64,000 nucleotides of DNA, taken from Streptomyces bathyalis (GTDB lineage Bacteria; Actinomycetota; Actinomycetes; Streptomycetales; Streptomycetaceae). The notes beneath the pieces are model-generated. The model was given only the letters and a program-made list of their open reading frames with translations. It was not told the origin of the DNA and did not search any database. The number at the start of each line of letters is the position of its first letter. Position 1 is the first letter of the stretch. The stretch is from NCBI RefSeq assembly GCF_015910445.1, contig NZ_CP048882.1, positions 2,852,001 through 2,916,000 on the forward strand, given 5' to 3'. Below, in pieces: positions 25,848 to 36,027 of this stretch. Both the position numbers and the translations under genes were made by a program.

Positions 25848-27098
25848 ATGACCGCGAGTGCACACCGTCCTGGTGCCGGGGAACCTCACGACGAACGCCT
25901 TCCGCCGCCGGCGCCGGTGCTCGGCGCGCAGACGTGGCGCGAGATCGTTCATCTGCTGAGCAACATGCCGGTCGGTGTGGCGGGCTTCGCCTACGTCACG
26001 GTGTTCATCTCCGCCGGCGCGGCGCTCTCGTTCACTCTGGTCGGGCTCCCGCTGCTCGCGATCACGCTGGTCGGCGTCCGTCCGCTGGGACGTTTCGAGC
26101 GGGCGCGTGCAAGGAAGCTGCTGCGCGTGCACGTGGAGGAGCCGAGCCCGCTGCGTGCGCGTGAGCGCGGGTTCCTGCCCTGGCTGTGGACGCGGCTGAG
26201 GGACTCGGTGGCCTGGCGGCACGTGCTCTACTTCTTCGTCCGCCTGCCCTGGGACTGGCTCACCTTCGGGCTGGTCCTGCCCGCGCTGTTCGTGGCCTGG
26301 CCGGTGCTGCCGTGGCTGACGCGCGGCCTGACCAATGTCGACCGCGCGTTCGTACGTGCACTGCTCTCACCCTCGGACGAACTGGAGCGGCGCATCGCCG
26401 AGCTGGAGTCGGATCGTGGTTCGGTGGTCGACACCGCCGCCGCCGACCTGCGCCGCATCGAACGCGACCTCCACGACGGCGCCCAAGCACGCCTCGTCGC
26501 CCTCGCCATGGACCTCGGCCTCGCCAAGGAAAAACTCCTCGAAGACCCCCAAGCAGCCGCCGCCATGGTCGGCGAAGCACACGGCGAAGTGAAACTCGCC
26601 CTCCAAGAACTCCGCGACCTCGCCCGCGGAATCCACCCCGCCATCCTCACCGACCGCGGCCTGGGCCCCGCCCTCTCATCACTCGCCGCACGCTGCACCG
26701 CCGACGTCACCGTCACCGTCGACCTCGACACCCGCCCCGCCCAAGCCATCGAAGGCATCACCTACTTCACCGTCTCCGAACTCCTCCAGAACATCAGCAA
26801 ACACTCCGCCGCCCACACCGCACGCATCGACCTGTGGCGCACCGAAGACCGACTCCTCCTCCACGTCACCGACGACGGACACGGCGGCGCCAACACCACC
26901 ACCGGCACCGGACTCGCCGGACTCACCGAACGCCTCACCGCCGTCGACGGCCTCCTCGCCATCAACTCCCCCACCGGCGGCCCCACCACCATCACCGCCG
27001 AACTCCCCTGGCGGGGGCGGGACGAAGACCAAGGGCGAGGCAGCGACAGCACGGCTCCCCGCAAGCGCGGGCGCAGGCAGCGCCTGCGGAGCGGCTGA
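25848..27098 (+). CDS. Sensor histidine kinase 1 (HisKA_3, NarL-type partner)
   Basis: Protein of 416 aa. Membrane sensor region: helices near residues 45-80 and 120-160. The transmitter begins near residue 185. His209 in RDLHDGAQARLVALAMDLGL is the phosphorylation site, then a HATPase domain with SELLQNISKHS (N-box), DDGHGGAN and GTGLAGLTERL. The segment from residue 185 to 389 is almost base-for-base shared with kinase 2. The C-terminal 27 residues are a basic tail not shared. The ATG at 25848 was chosen because it leaves a sensible cytoplasmic start; no strong ribosome site is seen, and 25812 is an alternative. The signal sensed is unknown. Confidence 0.88.
   Translation: MTASAHRPGAGEPHDERLPPPAPVLGAQTWREIVHLLSNMPVGVAGFAYVTVFISAGAALSFTLVGLPLLAITLVGVRPLGRFERARARKLLRVHVEEPSPLRARERGFLPWLWTRLRDSVAWRHVLYFFVRLPWDWLTFGLVLPALFVAWPVLPWLTRGLTNVDRAFVRALLSPSDELERRIAELESDRGSVVDTAAADLRRIERDLHDGAQARLVALAMDLGLAKEKLLEDPQAAAAMVGEAHGEVKLALQELRDLARGIHPAILTDRGLGPALSSLAARCTADVTVTVDLDTRPAQAIEGITYFTVSELLQNISKHSAAHTARIDLWRTEDRLLLHVTDDGHGGANTTTGTGLAGLTERLTAVDGLLAINSPTGGPTTITAELPWRGRDEDQGRGSDSTAPRKRGRRQRLRSG
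26400..27013 (+). repeat. 614-bp duplicated kinase module, copy 1
   Basis: Identical to 28045-28658 except at one base (T at 26679 against G at 28324, Ser to Ala). It covers the whole dimerisation/phosphotransfer and ATPase module of kinase 1. Flanks on both sides are unrelated at the DNA level. Codon choice inside leans to CTC, GAA and CAA, while flanking kinase sequence prefers CTG and GAG. Confidence 0.95.
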
Positions 27099-27152
27099 CT
27101 CCGGCCCGCCGGAGCCGCTGCCTCCTGGACCAGGGCCCCGCCGTCACCAGGG

Positions 27153-27168
27153 GTGGGGTAAACCCCCG
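27153..27168. promoter_or_regulatory. Imperfect palindrome GTGGGGTAAACCCCCG before kinase 2
   Basis: Matches 13 of 16 positions of the perfect palindrome before kinase 1. It lies between the stop of kinase 1 (27098) and the start of kinase 2 (27346), so kinase 2 may have its own promoter. Confidence 0.45.
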
Positions 27169-27345
27169 CCACGAGACGCGTGCTCACGCCATGGCCGCGG
27201 AACGTGCCGTCGGCGGATTCTGTGAGTGAGGCTCGCGTGGGCCGTGCACCGGGCCCGGCCCCGGCTCGCCACCCCGCCGGGCCCGCCTCGCGCCCGGTGC
27301 GCGTACGGCATCCGCCCCACGGACCCGGAAGGACGGGCACATCCC

Positions 27346-28665
27346 ATGGCCACCGCATCCGACATTGCGCGGCCCCGCCCCCACGGGGTGCCGGGTGTGC
27401 TGCGCGCCCCCTTCGAGGGCCGCACCTGGCTGGAGTTCCTGCACGTCGTCACGGGCATGCCGCTGGCGTGCGTGTACTTCGCGTACGCGGTCACGACGCT
27501 CTCGACGGGCGCCGGGCTGCTGATCACCTTCCTCGGAGTGCCCATCCTCGCCGCGGGCCTGCTGGGCTGCCGCGCGGTCGGCCGCCTGGAGCGGGCACGC
27601 GCAAGGGTGCTGCTGCGCCTGGAGATCGCCGAGCCCGAGCCCGTACGGACGCTCCAGCGGCGCAACGGGCTCATGGCGTGGGTGGGGGCGCTGCTGCGCA
27701 GCGGCGTCTCCTGGCGGCACCTGCTCTACACGGTGCTGCACTTCCCGTGGGCGGTCTTCTCCTTCGTCGTCACTGTCGTCCTGTGGACCCTGGCGTGGCC
27801 GCTGGCGCTGTATCCCGCCTGGCAGTGGGTCTATCCGCGGTACCTGGACCAGCCCGGCATCGGGTGGTCCGAAGGCCGCACCGCGGGCTGGTACGCGGAC
27901 CGGCCGCTGGAGCTGCTGGCCGTCGCCGCGACGGGAGCGGCGCTGCTGCTGGTCACGCCGTGGGTCGTGCGGGGACTCACCCAGGTCGACCGTCTGATGG
28001 TGCTCGGGCTGCTCGGCCCGTCCTCCCTCGCGACGCGCGTACGGGAGCTGGAGTCGGATCGTGGTTCGGTGGTCGACACCGCCGCCGCCGACCTGCGCCG
28101 CATCGAACGCGACCTCCACGACGGCGCCCAAGCACGCCTCGTCGCCCTCGCCATGGACCTCGGCCTCGCCAAGGAAAAACTCCTCGAAGACCCCCAAGCA
28201 GCCGCCGCCATGGTCGGCGAAGCACACGGCGAAGTGAAACTCGCCCTCCAAGAACTCCGCGACCTCGCCCGCGGAATCCACCCCGCCATCCTCACCGACC
28301 GCGGCCTGGGCCCCGCCCTCTCAGCACTCGCCGCACGCTGCACCGCCGACGTCACCGTCACCGTCGACCTCGACACCCGCCCCGCCCAAGCCATCGAAGG
28401 CATCACCTACTTCACCGTCTCCGAACTCCTCCAGAACATCAGCAAACACTCCGCCGCCCACACCGCACGCATCGACCTGTGGCGCACCGAAGACCGACTC
28501 CTCCTCCACGTCACCGACGACGGACACGGCGGCGCCAACACCACCACCGGCACCGGACTCGCCGGACTCACCGAACGCCTCACCGCCGTCGACGGCCTCC
28601 TCGCCATCAACTCCCCCACCGGCGGCCCCACCACCATCACCGCCGAACTCCCCTGGCGTGACTGA
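27346..28665 (+). CDS. Sensor histidine kinase 2 (HisKA_3, NarL-type partner)
   Basis: Protein of 439 aa with the same plan as kinase 1 but a diverged sensor half. It has four or more hydrophobic segments (about residues 30-75, 130-165 and 190-220) and an extra Trp/Pro-rich extracytoplasmic loop (AWQWVYPRYLDQPGIGW) absent from kinase 1. The transmitter from residue 234, with His258 as the phosphorylation site, is nearly identical to kinase 1, so both should talk to the same regulator. The ATG at 27346 is preceded by GGAAGGA. A longer upstream frame lacks a better start. Confidence 0.88.
   Translation: MATASDIARPRPHGVPGVLRAPFEGRTWLEFLHVVTGMPLACVYFAYAVTTLSTGAGLLITFLGVPILAAGLLGCRAVGRLERARARVLLRLEIAEPEPVRTLQRRNGLMAWVGALLRSGVSWRHLLYTVLHFPWAVFSFVVTVVLWTLAWPLALYPAWQWVYPRYLDQPGIGWSEGRTAGWYADRPLELLAVAATGAALLLVTPWVVRGLTQVDRLMVLGLLGPSSLATRVRELESDRGSVVDTAAADLRRIERDLHDGAQARLVALAMDLGLAKEKLLEDPQAAAAMVGEAHGEVKLALQELRDLARGIHPAILTDRGLGPALSALAARCTADVTVTVDLDTRPAQAIEGITYFTVSELLQNISKHSAAHTARIDLWRTEDRLLLHVTDDGHGGANTTTGTGLAGLTERLTAVDGLLAINSPTGGPTTITAELPWRD
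28045..28658 (+). repeat. 614-bp duplicated kinase module, copy 2
   Basis: Second copy of the segment at 26400-27013, offset exactly 1645 bases, with one substitution. It ends at the last sense codons of kinase 2, after which the two genes diverge completely. Confidence 0.95.
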
Positions 28666-28681
28666 CCCGCGCCCGTACCCG

Positions 28682-28708
28682 AGCGGGGCGGCAACCTGCC
28701 GCCCCGCT
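28682..28708 (+). terminator. Hairpin terminator after kinase 2
   Basis: A perfect 12-bp stem (AGCGGGGCGGCA with its complement at 28697-28708) around ACC, starting 17 bases after the kinase 2 stop. It suggests that the response regulator downstream has its own promoter or is reached only by read-through. Confidence 0.7.
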
Positions 28709-28804
28709 GCCGCGTCCCCCCGTCCGGCGGCCCGGCTTCTGGAATGCTGAGCGCGTCGCAGGCGTCTTAGAGAGCAGGACGCAGGGAGAAACCGGGGGCC
28801 GTGA

Positions 28805-29488
28805 ATGGCGAAGGACGTGGAGGACAGGGTGCGCGTGGTCATCGCCGAGGACTCGGTGCTGCTGCGCGAGGGCCTGACCCGGCTGCTCACGGACCGGGGC
28901 CACGAGGTCGTCGCGGGCGTCGGGGACGGCGACGCGCTGGTCAAGACGGTCGCCGACCTCGCCGCCGCGGGCTCACCGCCGGACGTGGTGGTCGCGGACG
29001 TACGGATGCCGCCGACCCACACGGACGAGGGTGTGCGCGCCGCCATCGCACTCCGCGAGGCCCACGCCGACCTGGGCGTCCTGGTGCTTTCGCAGTACGT
29101 GGAGGAGCAGTACGCCACCGAACTGCTCGCCGGCTCCAGCAGCGGCGTGGGCTACCTGCTCAAGGACCGCGTGGCCGAGGTGCGGGAGTTCGTGGACGCG
29201 GTGGTCCGTGTCGCCCATGGCGGCACGGCGCTCGACCCGGAGGTGGTGGCCCAGCTGCTGGGCCGCAGCCGCAAGCAGGACGTACTGGCGGCGCTGACTC
29301 CGCGCGAGCGGGAGGTGCTGGGGCTGATGGCGGAGGGCCGGACGAACTCCGCGATCGCACAGCAGCTCGTGGTCAGCCACGGCGCCGTCGAGAAGCACGT
29401 GAGCAACATCTTCATGAAGCTGGGTCTGTCACAGAGTGACGCTGATCACCGCCGCGTGCTGGCGGTGCTGACGTACATCAACTCCTAG
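28805..29488 (+). CDS. NarL/FixJ-family response regulator
   Basis: Protein of 227 aa. The receiver domain is at residues 8-130 with the acidic pair Glu15-Asp16, phosphoacceptor Asp65 (VVVADVRMPP) and the Lys of YLLKDR. A LuxR-type helix-turn-helix follows at about residues 160-215 (LTPREREVLGLMAEGRTNSAIA, then VEKHVSNIFMKLGL). It is the only response regulator next to the two kinases and so probably serves both. The ATG at 28805 follows GGGAG. Target genes are unknown; the palindromes before the kinases are candidates for autoregulation. Confidence 0.92.
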   Translation: MAKDVEDRVRVVIAEDSVLLREGLTRLLTDRGHEVVAGVGDGDALVKTVADLAAAGSPPDVVVADVRMPPTHTDEGVRAAIALREAHADLGVLVLSQYVEEQYATELLAGSSSGVGYLLKDRVAEVREFVDAVVRVAHGGTALDPEVVAQLLGRSRKQDVLAALTPREREVLGLMAEGRTNSAIAQQLVVSHGAVEKHVSNIFMKLGLSQSDADHRRVLAVLTYINS

Positions 29489-29724
29489 CCGTGCCGGCCG
29501 AGGGCCGCCGCAGGTCCCCGGCAGGTCCGGCATCCGGTCGCAGGCGTCCTGAGCAGGGCGTACGGCGGCCGGCGCAAAGGAGGAGGAGAGTCGCACAGGG
29601 TACGGATCCGGAGGCCACCGGGCGTCTCACGTACTCGTCCGCGATGTGGTCACTCCAGGGAAGGTAACCCTTACCGACGTACGATGGCTGGCGAGCACGC
29701 CGCCTCGAGGAGGTCCGATCCACC

Positions 29725-31702
29725 GTGACCAACCAGGTCAACAGCCCGGCCGGGCAGCGCCCGGGCGCCGATGAACCCGCCGCTCGCGGGACGAACGGCT
29801 CAGACGCCGTCGATGCCGTCGGCGCGAACGGGGGCGCCCGCCCTGCTTCCGGCAAAGAGGTGCGGCGCCTGGAACGCGTGATCATCCGCTTCGCCGGAGA
29901 CTCGGGCGACGGAATGCAGCTGACCGGGGACCGCTTCACTTCGGAGACGGCCTCCTTCGGCAACGACCTCTCGACGCTGCCGAACTTCCCGGCGGAGATC
30001 CGCGCCCCCGCGGGCACGCTCCCGGGCGTCTCCTCCTTCCAGCTGCACTTCGCGGACCACGACATCCTCACGCCGGGCGACGCGCCCAACGTCCTCGTCG
30101 CGATGAACCCCGCGGCGCTGAAGGCGAACATCGGCGACGTGCCGCGCGGCGCGGAGATCATCGTCAACACCGACGAGTTCACCAAGCGCGCCATGGCCAA
30201 GGTCGGCTACGACGTCAGCCCGCTCGAGGACGGCTCGCTCGACGGCTACCGGGTGCACGAGGTGCCGCTCACCACGCTGACCGTGGAGGCGCTGAAGGAG
30301 TTCGACGTCGGCCGCAAGGACGCGGGCCGCTCGAAGAACATGTTCGCCCTGGGCCTGCTGTCGTGGATGTACAACCGTCCGACCGAGCAGACCGAGCACT
30401 TCCTGCGGACCAAGTTCGCCAAGAAGCCGCAGGTGGCCCAGGCCAACATCGCCGCATACCGGGCCGGCTGGAACTTCGGCGAGACCACCGAGGACTTCGC
30501 CGTCTCCTACGAGGTGGCGCCGGCCACCACCGCGTTCCCGCCCGGGACGTACCGGAACATCTCCGGCAACCTGGCCCTCGCGTACGGGCTGATCACCGCC
30601 TCCCAGCAGTCCGAACTGCCGCTCTTCCTCGGCTCGTACCCCATCACCCCCGCCTCGGACGTGCTGCACGAGCTGTCCCGGCACAAGAACTTCGGGGTGC
30701 GCACGTTCCAGGCCGAGGACGAGATCGCCGGCATCGGCGCAGCGCTGGGCGCGGCCTTCGGCGGCGCGCTCGGCGTGACGACGACCTCCGGGCCGGGCGT
30801 GGCGCTGAAGTCGGAGACCATCGGCCTCGCGGTCTCGCTGGAACTGCCGCTGCTGATCGTCGACATCCAGCGCGGCGGCCCCTCCACGGGTCTCCCCACG
30901 AAGACCGAGCAGGCCGACCTGCTCCAGGCCATGTACGGACGCAACGGCGAGGCTCCGGTGCCGGTCATCGCGCCGTCCACGCCGGCCGACTGCTTCACCG
31001 CGGCCCTGGAGGCGGCGCGCATCGCGCTGACGTACCGCACTCCGGTCTTCCTGCTCTCCGACGGCTACCTCGCCAACGGCTCCGAACCGTGGCGCGTACC
31101 GGAGCCCGGTGAACTGCCGGACCTGCGCGTGCAGTTCGCCCAGTTGCCGAACCACCGCCTCGACGACGGCACCGAGGCCTTCTGGCCGTACAAGCGCGAT
31201 CCGCAGACCCTGGCGCGGCCCTGGGCCGTACCGGGCACGCCCGGCCTCGAACACCGCATCGGCGGCATCGAGAAGCAGGACGGTACCGGCAACATCTCCT
31301 ACGACCCGGCCAACCACGATCTGATGGTGCGCACGCGTCAGGCCAAGATCGACGGCATCGACGTCCCCGACGTCGTGGCCGACGACCCTGACGGCCTCGC
31401 GACCACGCTCGTGCTGGGCTGGGGGTCGACCTACGGGCCGGTCACCGCGGCCGTCCGCCGGCTGCGCAGGGACGGGCAGCACATCGCGCAGGCACACCTG
31501 CGCCATCTCAACCCGTTCCCGTCCAACCTCGGCGCTGTGCTGAGGCGTTACGAGAGGGTGATCATCCCCGAGATGAACCTGGGCCAGCTGGCCACCCTGA
31601 TCCGCGCCGAGTACCTCGTCGACGCCCACTCCTACACCCAGGTCAACGGCATGCCCTTCAAGGCCGAGCAGCTCGCGACCGCACTGAAGGAGGCCTCCCT
31701 CG

Positions 31703-31710
<8 letters not shown>
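29725..31710 (+). CDS. korA: 2-oxoacid:ferredoxin oxidoreductase, alpha subunit (fused gamma-alpha)
   Basis: Protein of 661 aa that with KorB oxidatively decarboxylates 2-oxoglutarate (or a related 2-oxoacid) to the CoA ester, reducing ferredoxin. After a 50-residue leader comes the gamma domain (RVIIRFAGDSGDGMQLTGDRF), then the alpha pyrimidine-binding region (GSYPITPASDVLHELSRHK, FQAEDEIAGIGAALGAAFGG, TTSGPGVALKSE). The GTG at 29725 has GAGGAGG upstream. It overlaps korB by eight bases. 2-Oxoglutarate is the inferred substrate, from actinobacterial KorAB homologues. Confidence 0.92.
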
Positions 31711-32794
<1,084 letters not shown>

Positions 32795-32813
32795 CGCGAG
32801 CGTTCAACTCGGG

Positions 32814-32848
32814 CGCGGCCCCGCCGGATTCCTTCCGGAGGGGCCGCG
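32814..32848 (+). terminator. Hairpin terminator after korB
   Basis: CGCGGCCCC (32814-32822) pairs perfectly with 32840-32848, with a second CCGG inner stem. It starts 20 bases after the korB stop. Confidence 0.75.
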
Positions 32849-32989
32849 TCTCACTGTGCGGCGGTGCCGCTGCCCAGCCCTGCTGCGCTGTCAGTACCGT
32901 CATGTGAAACGGAGATGACAGCTGCTTTCCGCGGGCGTTACGGTCGATGCGGCATCGGCGGCTCTTCCGAGACCCGAGGAGGACGGTTC

Positions 32990-34042
32990 GTGGGAACCCG
33001 AAGCGACCAGCGCACCGGCCTTCTCTACGGCTTCGCGGCCTACGGCCTCTGGGGGATCCTCCCGCTCTACTGGCACCTGCTGGAATCCACCAACCCCGGC
33101 GAGGTGCTCGCACACCGGATGGTGTGGTCCCTGCCGACGGCACTGGTGCTGCTCGCCGTGCTGCGGCGCTGGTCATGGATCCGTCCGCTGCTGCGGCAGC
33201 CCAAGCGGCTCGGCCTCGTCGTCGTTGCCGCCGCGGCGATCTCCGTGAACTGGGGGCTGTTCATCTGGTCGGTGAGCGTCGGCAGGGTCCTGGAGTCCTC
33301 CCTCGGCTACTTCATCAATCCGCTGGTCTCCATCGCGTTCGGCGTGCTGCTGCTGCGTGAACGGCTGCGGCCCGCTCAGTGGACAGCCGTGGGCATCGGC
33401 GGTGTCGCGGTGACCGTCCTCAGCATCGGGTACGGGCAGGTGCCGTGGCTGTCGATCGCGCTCGCCCTCTGCTTCGCCACGTACGGGCTCGTCAAGAAGC
33501 GCATCCTGCTGGACGGTGTCGACAGCTTCAGCGCCGAGACCGCCGTCCAGTTCGTGCCCGCCATGGGCTTCCTGATCTACCTCGGTGCCAGGGGTGAGGG
33601 TTCGTTCATCTCCGGCGGCGTGGGCCACGCGTTGCTGCTCGCCGTCTCCGGTGTGGTCACCGCGGTTCCGCTGATCTTCTTCGGGAGCGCGGCCGTGCGG
33701 CTGCCGCTCTCCACCGTCGGACTGCTCCAGTACGTGGCGCCGGCGCTGATGTTCGTGCTGGGACTGCTGGCCTTCCACGAGGAGATGCCGCCGGAGCGCT
33801 GGGCCGGCTTCGTACTGGTCTGGTTCGCGCTGTGCGTGCTCACCTGGGACGCGCTGCGCACCAGGCGCCGGGCACGCGAGGAGCTGCGGAAGGCCGCGGC
33901 GCGTGCGGAGGAGTCCGCGGCGACCGGGGACCGGACCCCGGCCACCTCCACGTCTTCTGCCCCCTCCTCCTCGACGGCCGCCTCCGCGTCCTCACCGGCG
34001 GCGCCCCCGTCCCCGTCCTCGCAGCCCAGCTCTAGGCAGTGA
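32990..34042 (+). CDS. rarD: RarD-type EamA-family transporter
   Basis: Protein of 350 aa with ten predicted helices in two EamA repeats. It opens GLLYGFAAYGLWGILPLYWHLLE and contains EVLAHRMVWSLP, NWGLFIWSV and SSLGYFINPLVSIAFGVLLLRERL, all typical of RarD. The family is linked to drug/metabolite export, and the substrate is unknown. About 50 residues of Ser/Ala/Pro-rich tail follow the last helix. The GTG at 32990 has GAGGAGG seven bases upstream. Its last 11 bases overlap the convergent ABC permease gene. Confidence 0.9.
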   Translation: MGTRSDQRTGLLYGFAAYGLWGILPLYWHLLESTNPGEVLAHRMVWSLPTALVLLAVLRRWSWIRPLLRQPKRLGLVVVAAAAISVNWGLFIWSVSVGRVLESSLGYFINPLVSIAFGVLLLRERLRPAQWTAVGIGGVAVTVLSIGYGQVPWLSIALALCFATYGLVKKRILLDGVDSFSAETAVQFVPAMGFLIYLGARGEGSFISGGVGHALLLAVSGVVTAVPLIFFGSAAVRLPLSTVGLLQYVAPALMFVLGLLAFHEEMPPERWAGFVLVWFALCVLTWDALRTRRRAREELRKAAARAEESAATGDRTPATSTSSAPSSSTAASASSPAAPPSPSSQPSSRQ

Positions 34043-34940
34043 TGTCGCGGACGGTGAACCGCGCCCAGGCCGCGGAGCCGAACACGGCCGTGTACAGCGC
34101 CTGGAGGCCGAAGTTCTTCACCAGCTCGTCCCAGTAGACGGGGTCGCGCAGCAGGTCCGCGAAGCTCAGCCAGTAGTGCGGGAAGAGGTAGGGCTGCACG
34201 GCGTGCAACTGCGGGATGGTGTCCACGATCTGAACCATGAGCAGCAGACCCACAGTGGCCGCCATCGCGGCGATCCCGCTGTTCGTGAGGGTCGAGATGA
34301 ACAGACCGAGAGCGGCCAGCCCGGCCAGCGAGACGGCCACGGCCACCGCGATGGCCAGCGCGCGCAGCAGGCCCTCGGAGAGGGGGACCGTCGTCCCCGA
34401 CAGCAGGGTGACCTCACCGAGCGGGAAGAGGACCGCGCCCGTGGCGAGGGCGAAGACCGCGACGACGAGGGTCGCGGCGAAGCAGAAGACCATCGTGCCC
34501 GCGAACTTCACCAGCAGCAGCCGCGTGCGTCCCGCCGGAGCGACCAGGAGATAGCGCAGAGTCCCCGCGTTGGCCTCGCCGGCCACCGAGTCACCCGCGA
34601 CGACGCCGACCGTCATCGGCAGGAAGAAGGGCAGCGTGGCGGCGAGCGAGGTGAAGACGAGGAACAGGCCGTTGTTGGTGATCTGCGAAATGAACGCCGG
34701 TCCGCCGCCGTCGCCTCCGCCGCCCGAACCCCCGTCCCCCGTCTCGATCTTGACCGCGATACCCACCAGCACCGGGATCACCGCGAGCACACCCAGCAGC
34801 GTGACGGTGCGCCAGCGGCGGAAGGTCGTGAGCAGTTCGCTGCGCAGCAGACCGGACGTGCGCAGGCGGCTCTTCTCCTCCTGCGGCGCAACGGTCCGGG
34901 GAGAGCCGGAGACACCGCCGATGACATCAGCCCGCGACAT
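34032..34940 (-). CDS. ABC-2 type transporter permease
   Basis: Membrane component of 302 aa with six predicted helices and a Gly/Asp-rich extracytoplasmic loop near residues 70-90. FRRWRTVTLLGVLAVIPVL marks the first helix, and SVAGEANAGTLRYLLVAPAGRTRLLLVKF matches the coupling segment of ABC-2 exporters. Its start overlaps the end of the ATPase gene by 14 bases, so the two are translationally coupled. It probably forms an exporter with that ATPase; cargo unknown. Confidence 0.9.
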   Translation of the reverse strand: MSRADVIGGVSGSPRTVAPQEEKSRLRTSGLLRSELLTTFRRWRTVTLLGVLAVIPVLVGIAVKIETGDGGSGGGGDGGGPAFISQITNNGLFLVFTSLAATLPFFLPMTVGVVAGDSVAGEANAGTLRYLLVAPAGRTRLLLVKFAGTMVFCFAATLVVAVFALATGAVLFPLGEVTLLSGTTVPLSEGLLRALAIAVAVAVSLAGLAALGLFISTLTNSGIAAMAATVGLLLMVQIVDTIPQLHAVQPYLFPHYWLSFADLLRDPVYWDELVKNFGLQALYTAVFGSAAWARFTVRDITA

Positions 34941-35919
34941 CGAAGCCCTCCCCTGTGAGCGAGACGAAGATGTCCTCCAGCGACGCGCGCGTCACGCCGA
35001 AGCCCCGCACGCGGACCCCGGACCGTACGAGCGCCGCGTTCAGGTCGGCGAGATCCGGCACGCCGGCCGTATCCGGCGATCCGGGTCTTCGCGCCGCCTC
35101 CGTCAGCGGAAGTTCGCCCGTGACCTCGTCGCCGAGCACCGTCAGGTCGGCAACGCCGTGCTCCTTCAGTACGCGCGCGGCATCGGCGCCGTCCGGTGTG
35201 GTGACGGTGACCCGGCCGCGGGCGCCCGCCGACATATCGGCGACGGTTCCCTGCGTGACGAGCCGCCCCCGGTTCATCACCGCCGTGTGGGTGCAGACCT
35301 GCTCGATCTCGTCCAGGAGGTGGGAGGAGAGGAAGACGGTGGTGCCGTCCTGCGCCAACGCCCGTACGAGTGAACGGATTTCGCGCATGCCCTGGGGGTC
35401 GAGGCCGTTCGTCGGCTCGTCCAGCACCAGCAGTTCGCGCGGCTTCAGCAGAGCAGCGGCGATACCCAGGCGCTGCTTCATGCCGAGCGAGTACGCCTTC
35501 GCCTTCTTGCCCGACGCCGCCGAGAGCCCGACACGCTCCAGCGCGCCCTCGACCCTGGCCTTGCGGGTACGGGGATCTGCCGTGGGATCAGCGGCGTCGT
35601 AGCGGTGGAGATTGGCCCGCCCGGAGAGGAAGCCGTAGAGCGCGGGCCCCTCGATGAGCGCACCTACGCGCGGCAGCACACGCCGGGCCGTGGACGGCAT
35701 CGGCTCGCCCAGCACATGTACGGCGCCCTCGGTGGCGTCGATGAGGCCGAGCAGCATGCGGATCGTGGTGGTCTTGCCCGAGCCGTTGGGCCCGAGGAAG
35801 CCGAAGACGCTGCCGCGGGGAACGGCCAGGTCGAGCCCGTCGACGGCGAGTTGACCACCCCGGTAGCGCTTGCTGAGCCCGCGCGTCTCGATGACCGCTG
35901 CGTGGGACGGCTGAGCCAT
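34927..35919 (-). CDS. ABC exporter ATP-binding protein
   Basis: Protein of 330 aa. Walker A is GPNGSGKTTT near residue 41, the signature YSLGMKQRLGIA near 140, Walker B LLVLDEPTNGLDP near 160, then the H-loop SSHLLDE. The last 100 residues form the extra C-terminal domain often seen in drug or antibiotic exporters of the DrrA type. The ATG at 35919 is the first convincing start. It is separated from the upstream LolA-like gene by a strong terminator, so this pair is likely its own operon. Confidence 0.93.
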   Translation of the reverse strand: MAQPSHAAVIETRGLSKRYRGGQLAVDGLDLAVPRGSVFGFLGPNGSGKTTTIRMLLGLIDATEGAVHVLGEPMPSTARRVLPRVGALIEGPALYGFLSGRANLHRYDAADPTADPRTRKARVEGALERVGLSAASGKKAKAYSLGMKQRLGIAAALLKPRELLVLDEPTNGLDPQGMREIRSLVRALAQDGTTVFLSSHLLDEIEQVCTHTAVMNRGRLVTQGTVADMSAGARGRVTVTTPDGADAARVLKEHGVADLTVLGDEVTGELPLTEAARRPGSPDTAGVPDLADLNAALVRSGVRVRGFGVTRASLEDIFVSLTGEGFDVAG

Positions 35920-35957
35920 GGCGCTCCCGTGGTCTGTCGGTGCAACTGCCTGCGCGA

Positions 35958-36000
35958 CCGTCCGTCCCCACCACCCGGTGCGGGCGATGGGGACGGACGG
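35958..36000 (-). terminator. Hairpin terminator after the LolA-like gene
   Basis: A perfect 13-bp stem (CCGTCCGTCCCCA with its complement at 35988-36000) and a 17-base loop, 27 bases after the LolA-like stop. Confidence 0.75.
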
Positions 36001-36027
36001 CCGTTCACGACTTGCCGAAGGAGGAGG

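Noticed and set aside
26186..27229. Long His/Arg/Pro-rich frame over the kinase module
   Set aside because: It arises from the strongly biased codons of the shared module read in another frame and is repeated at the second copy.
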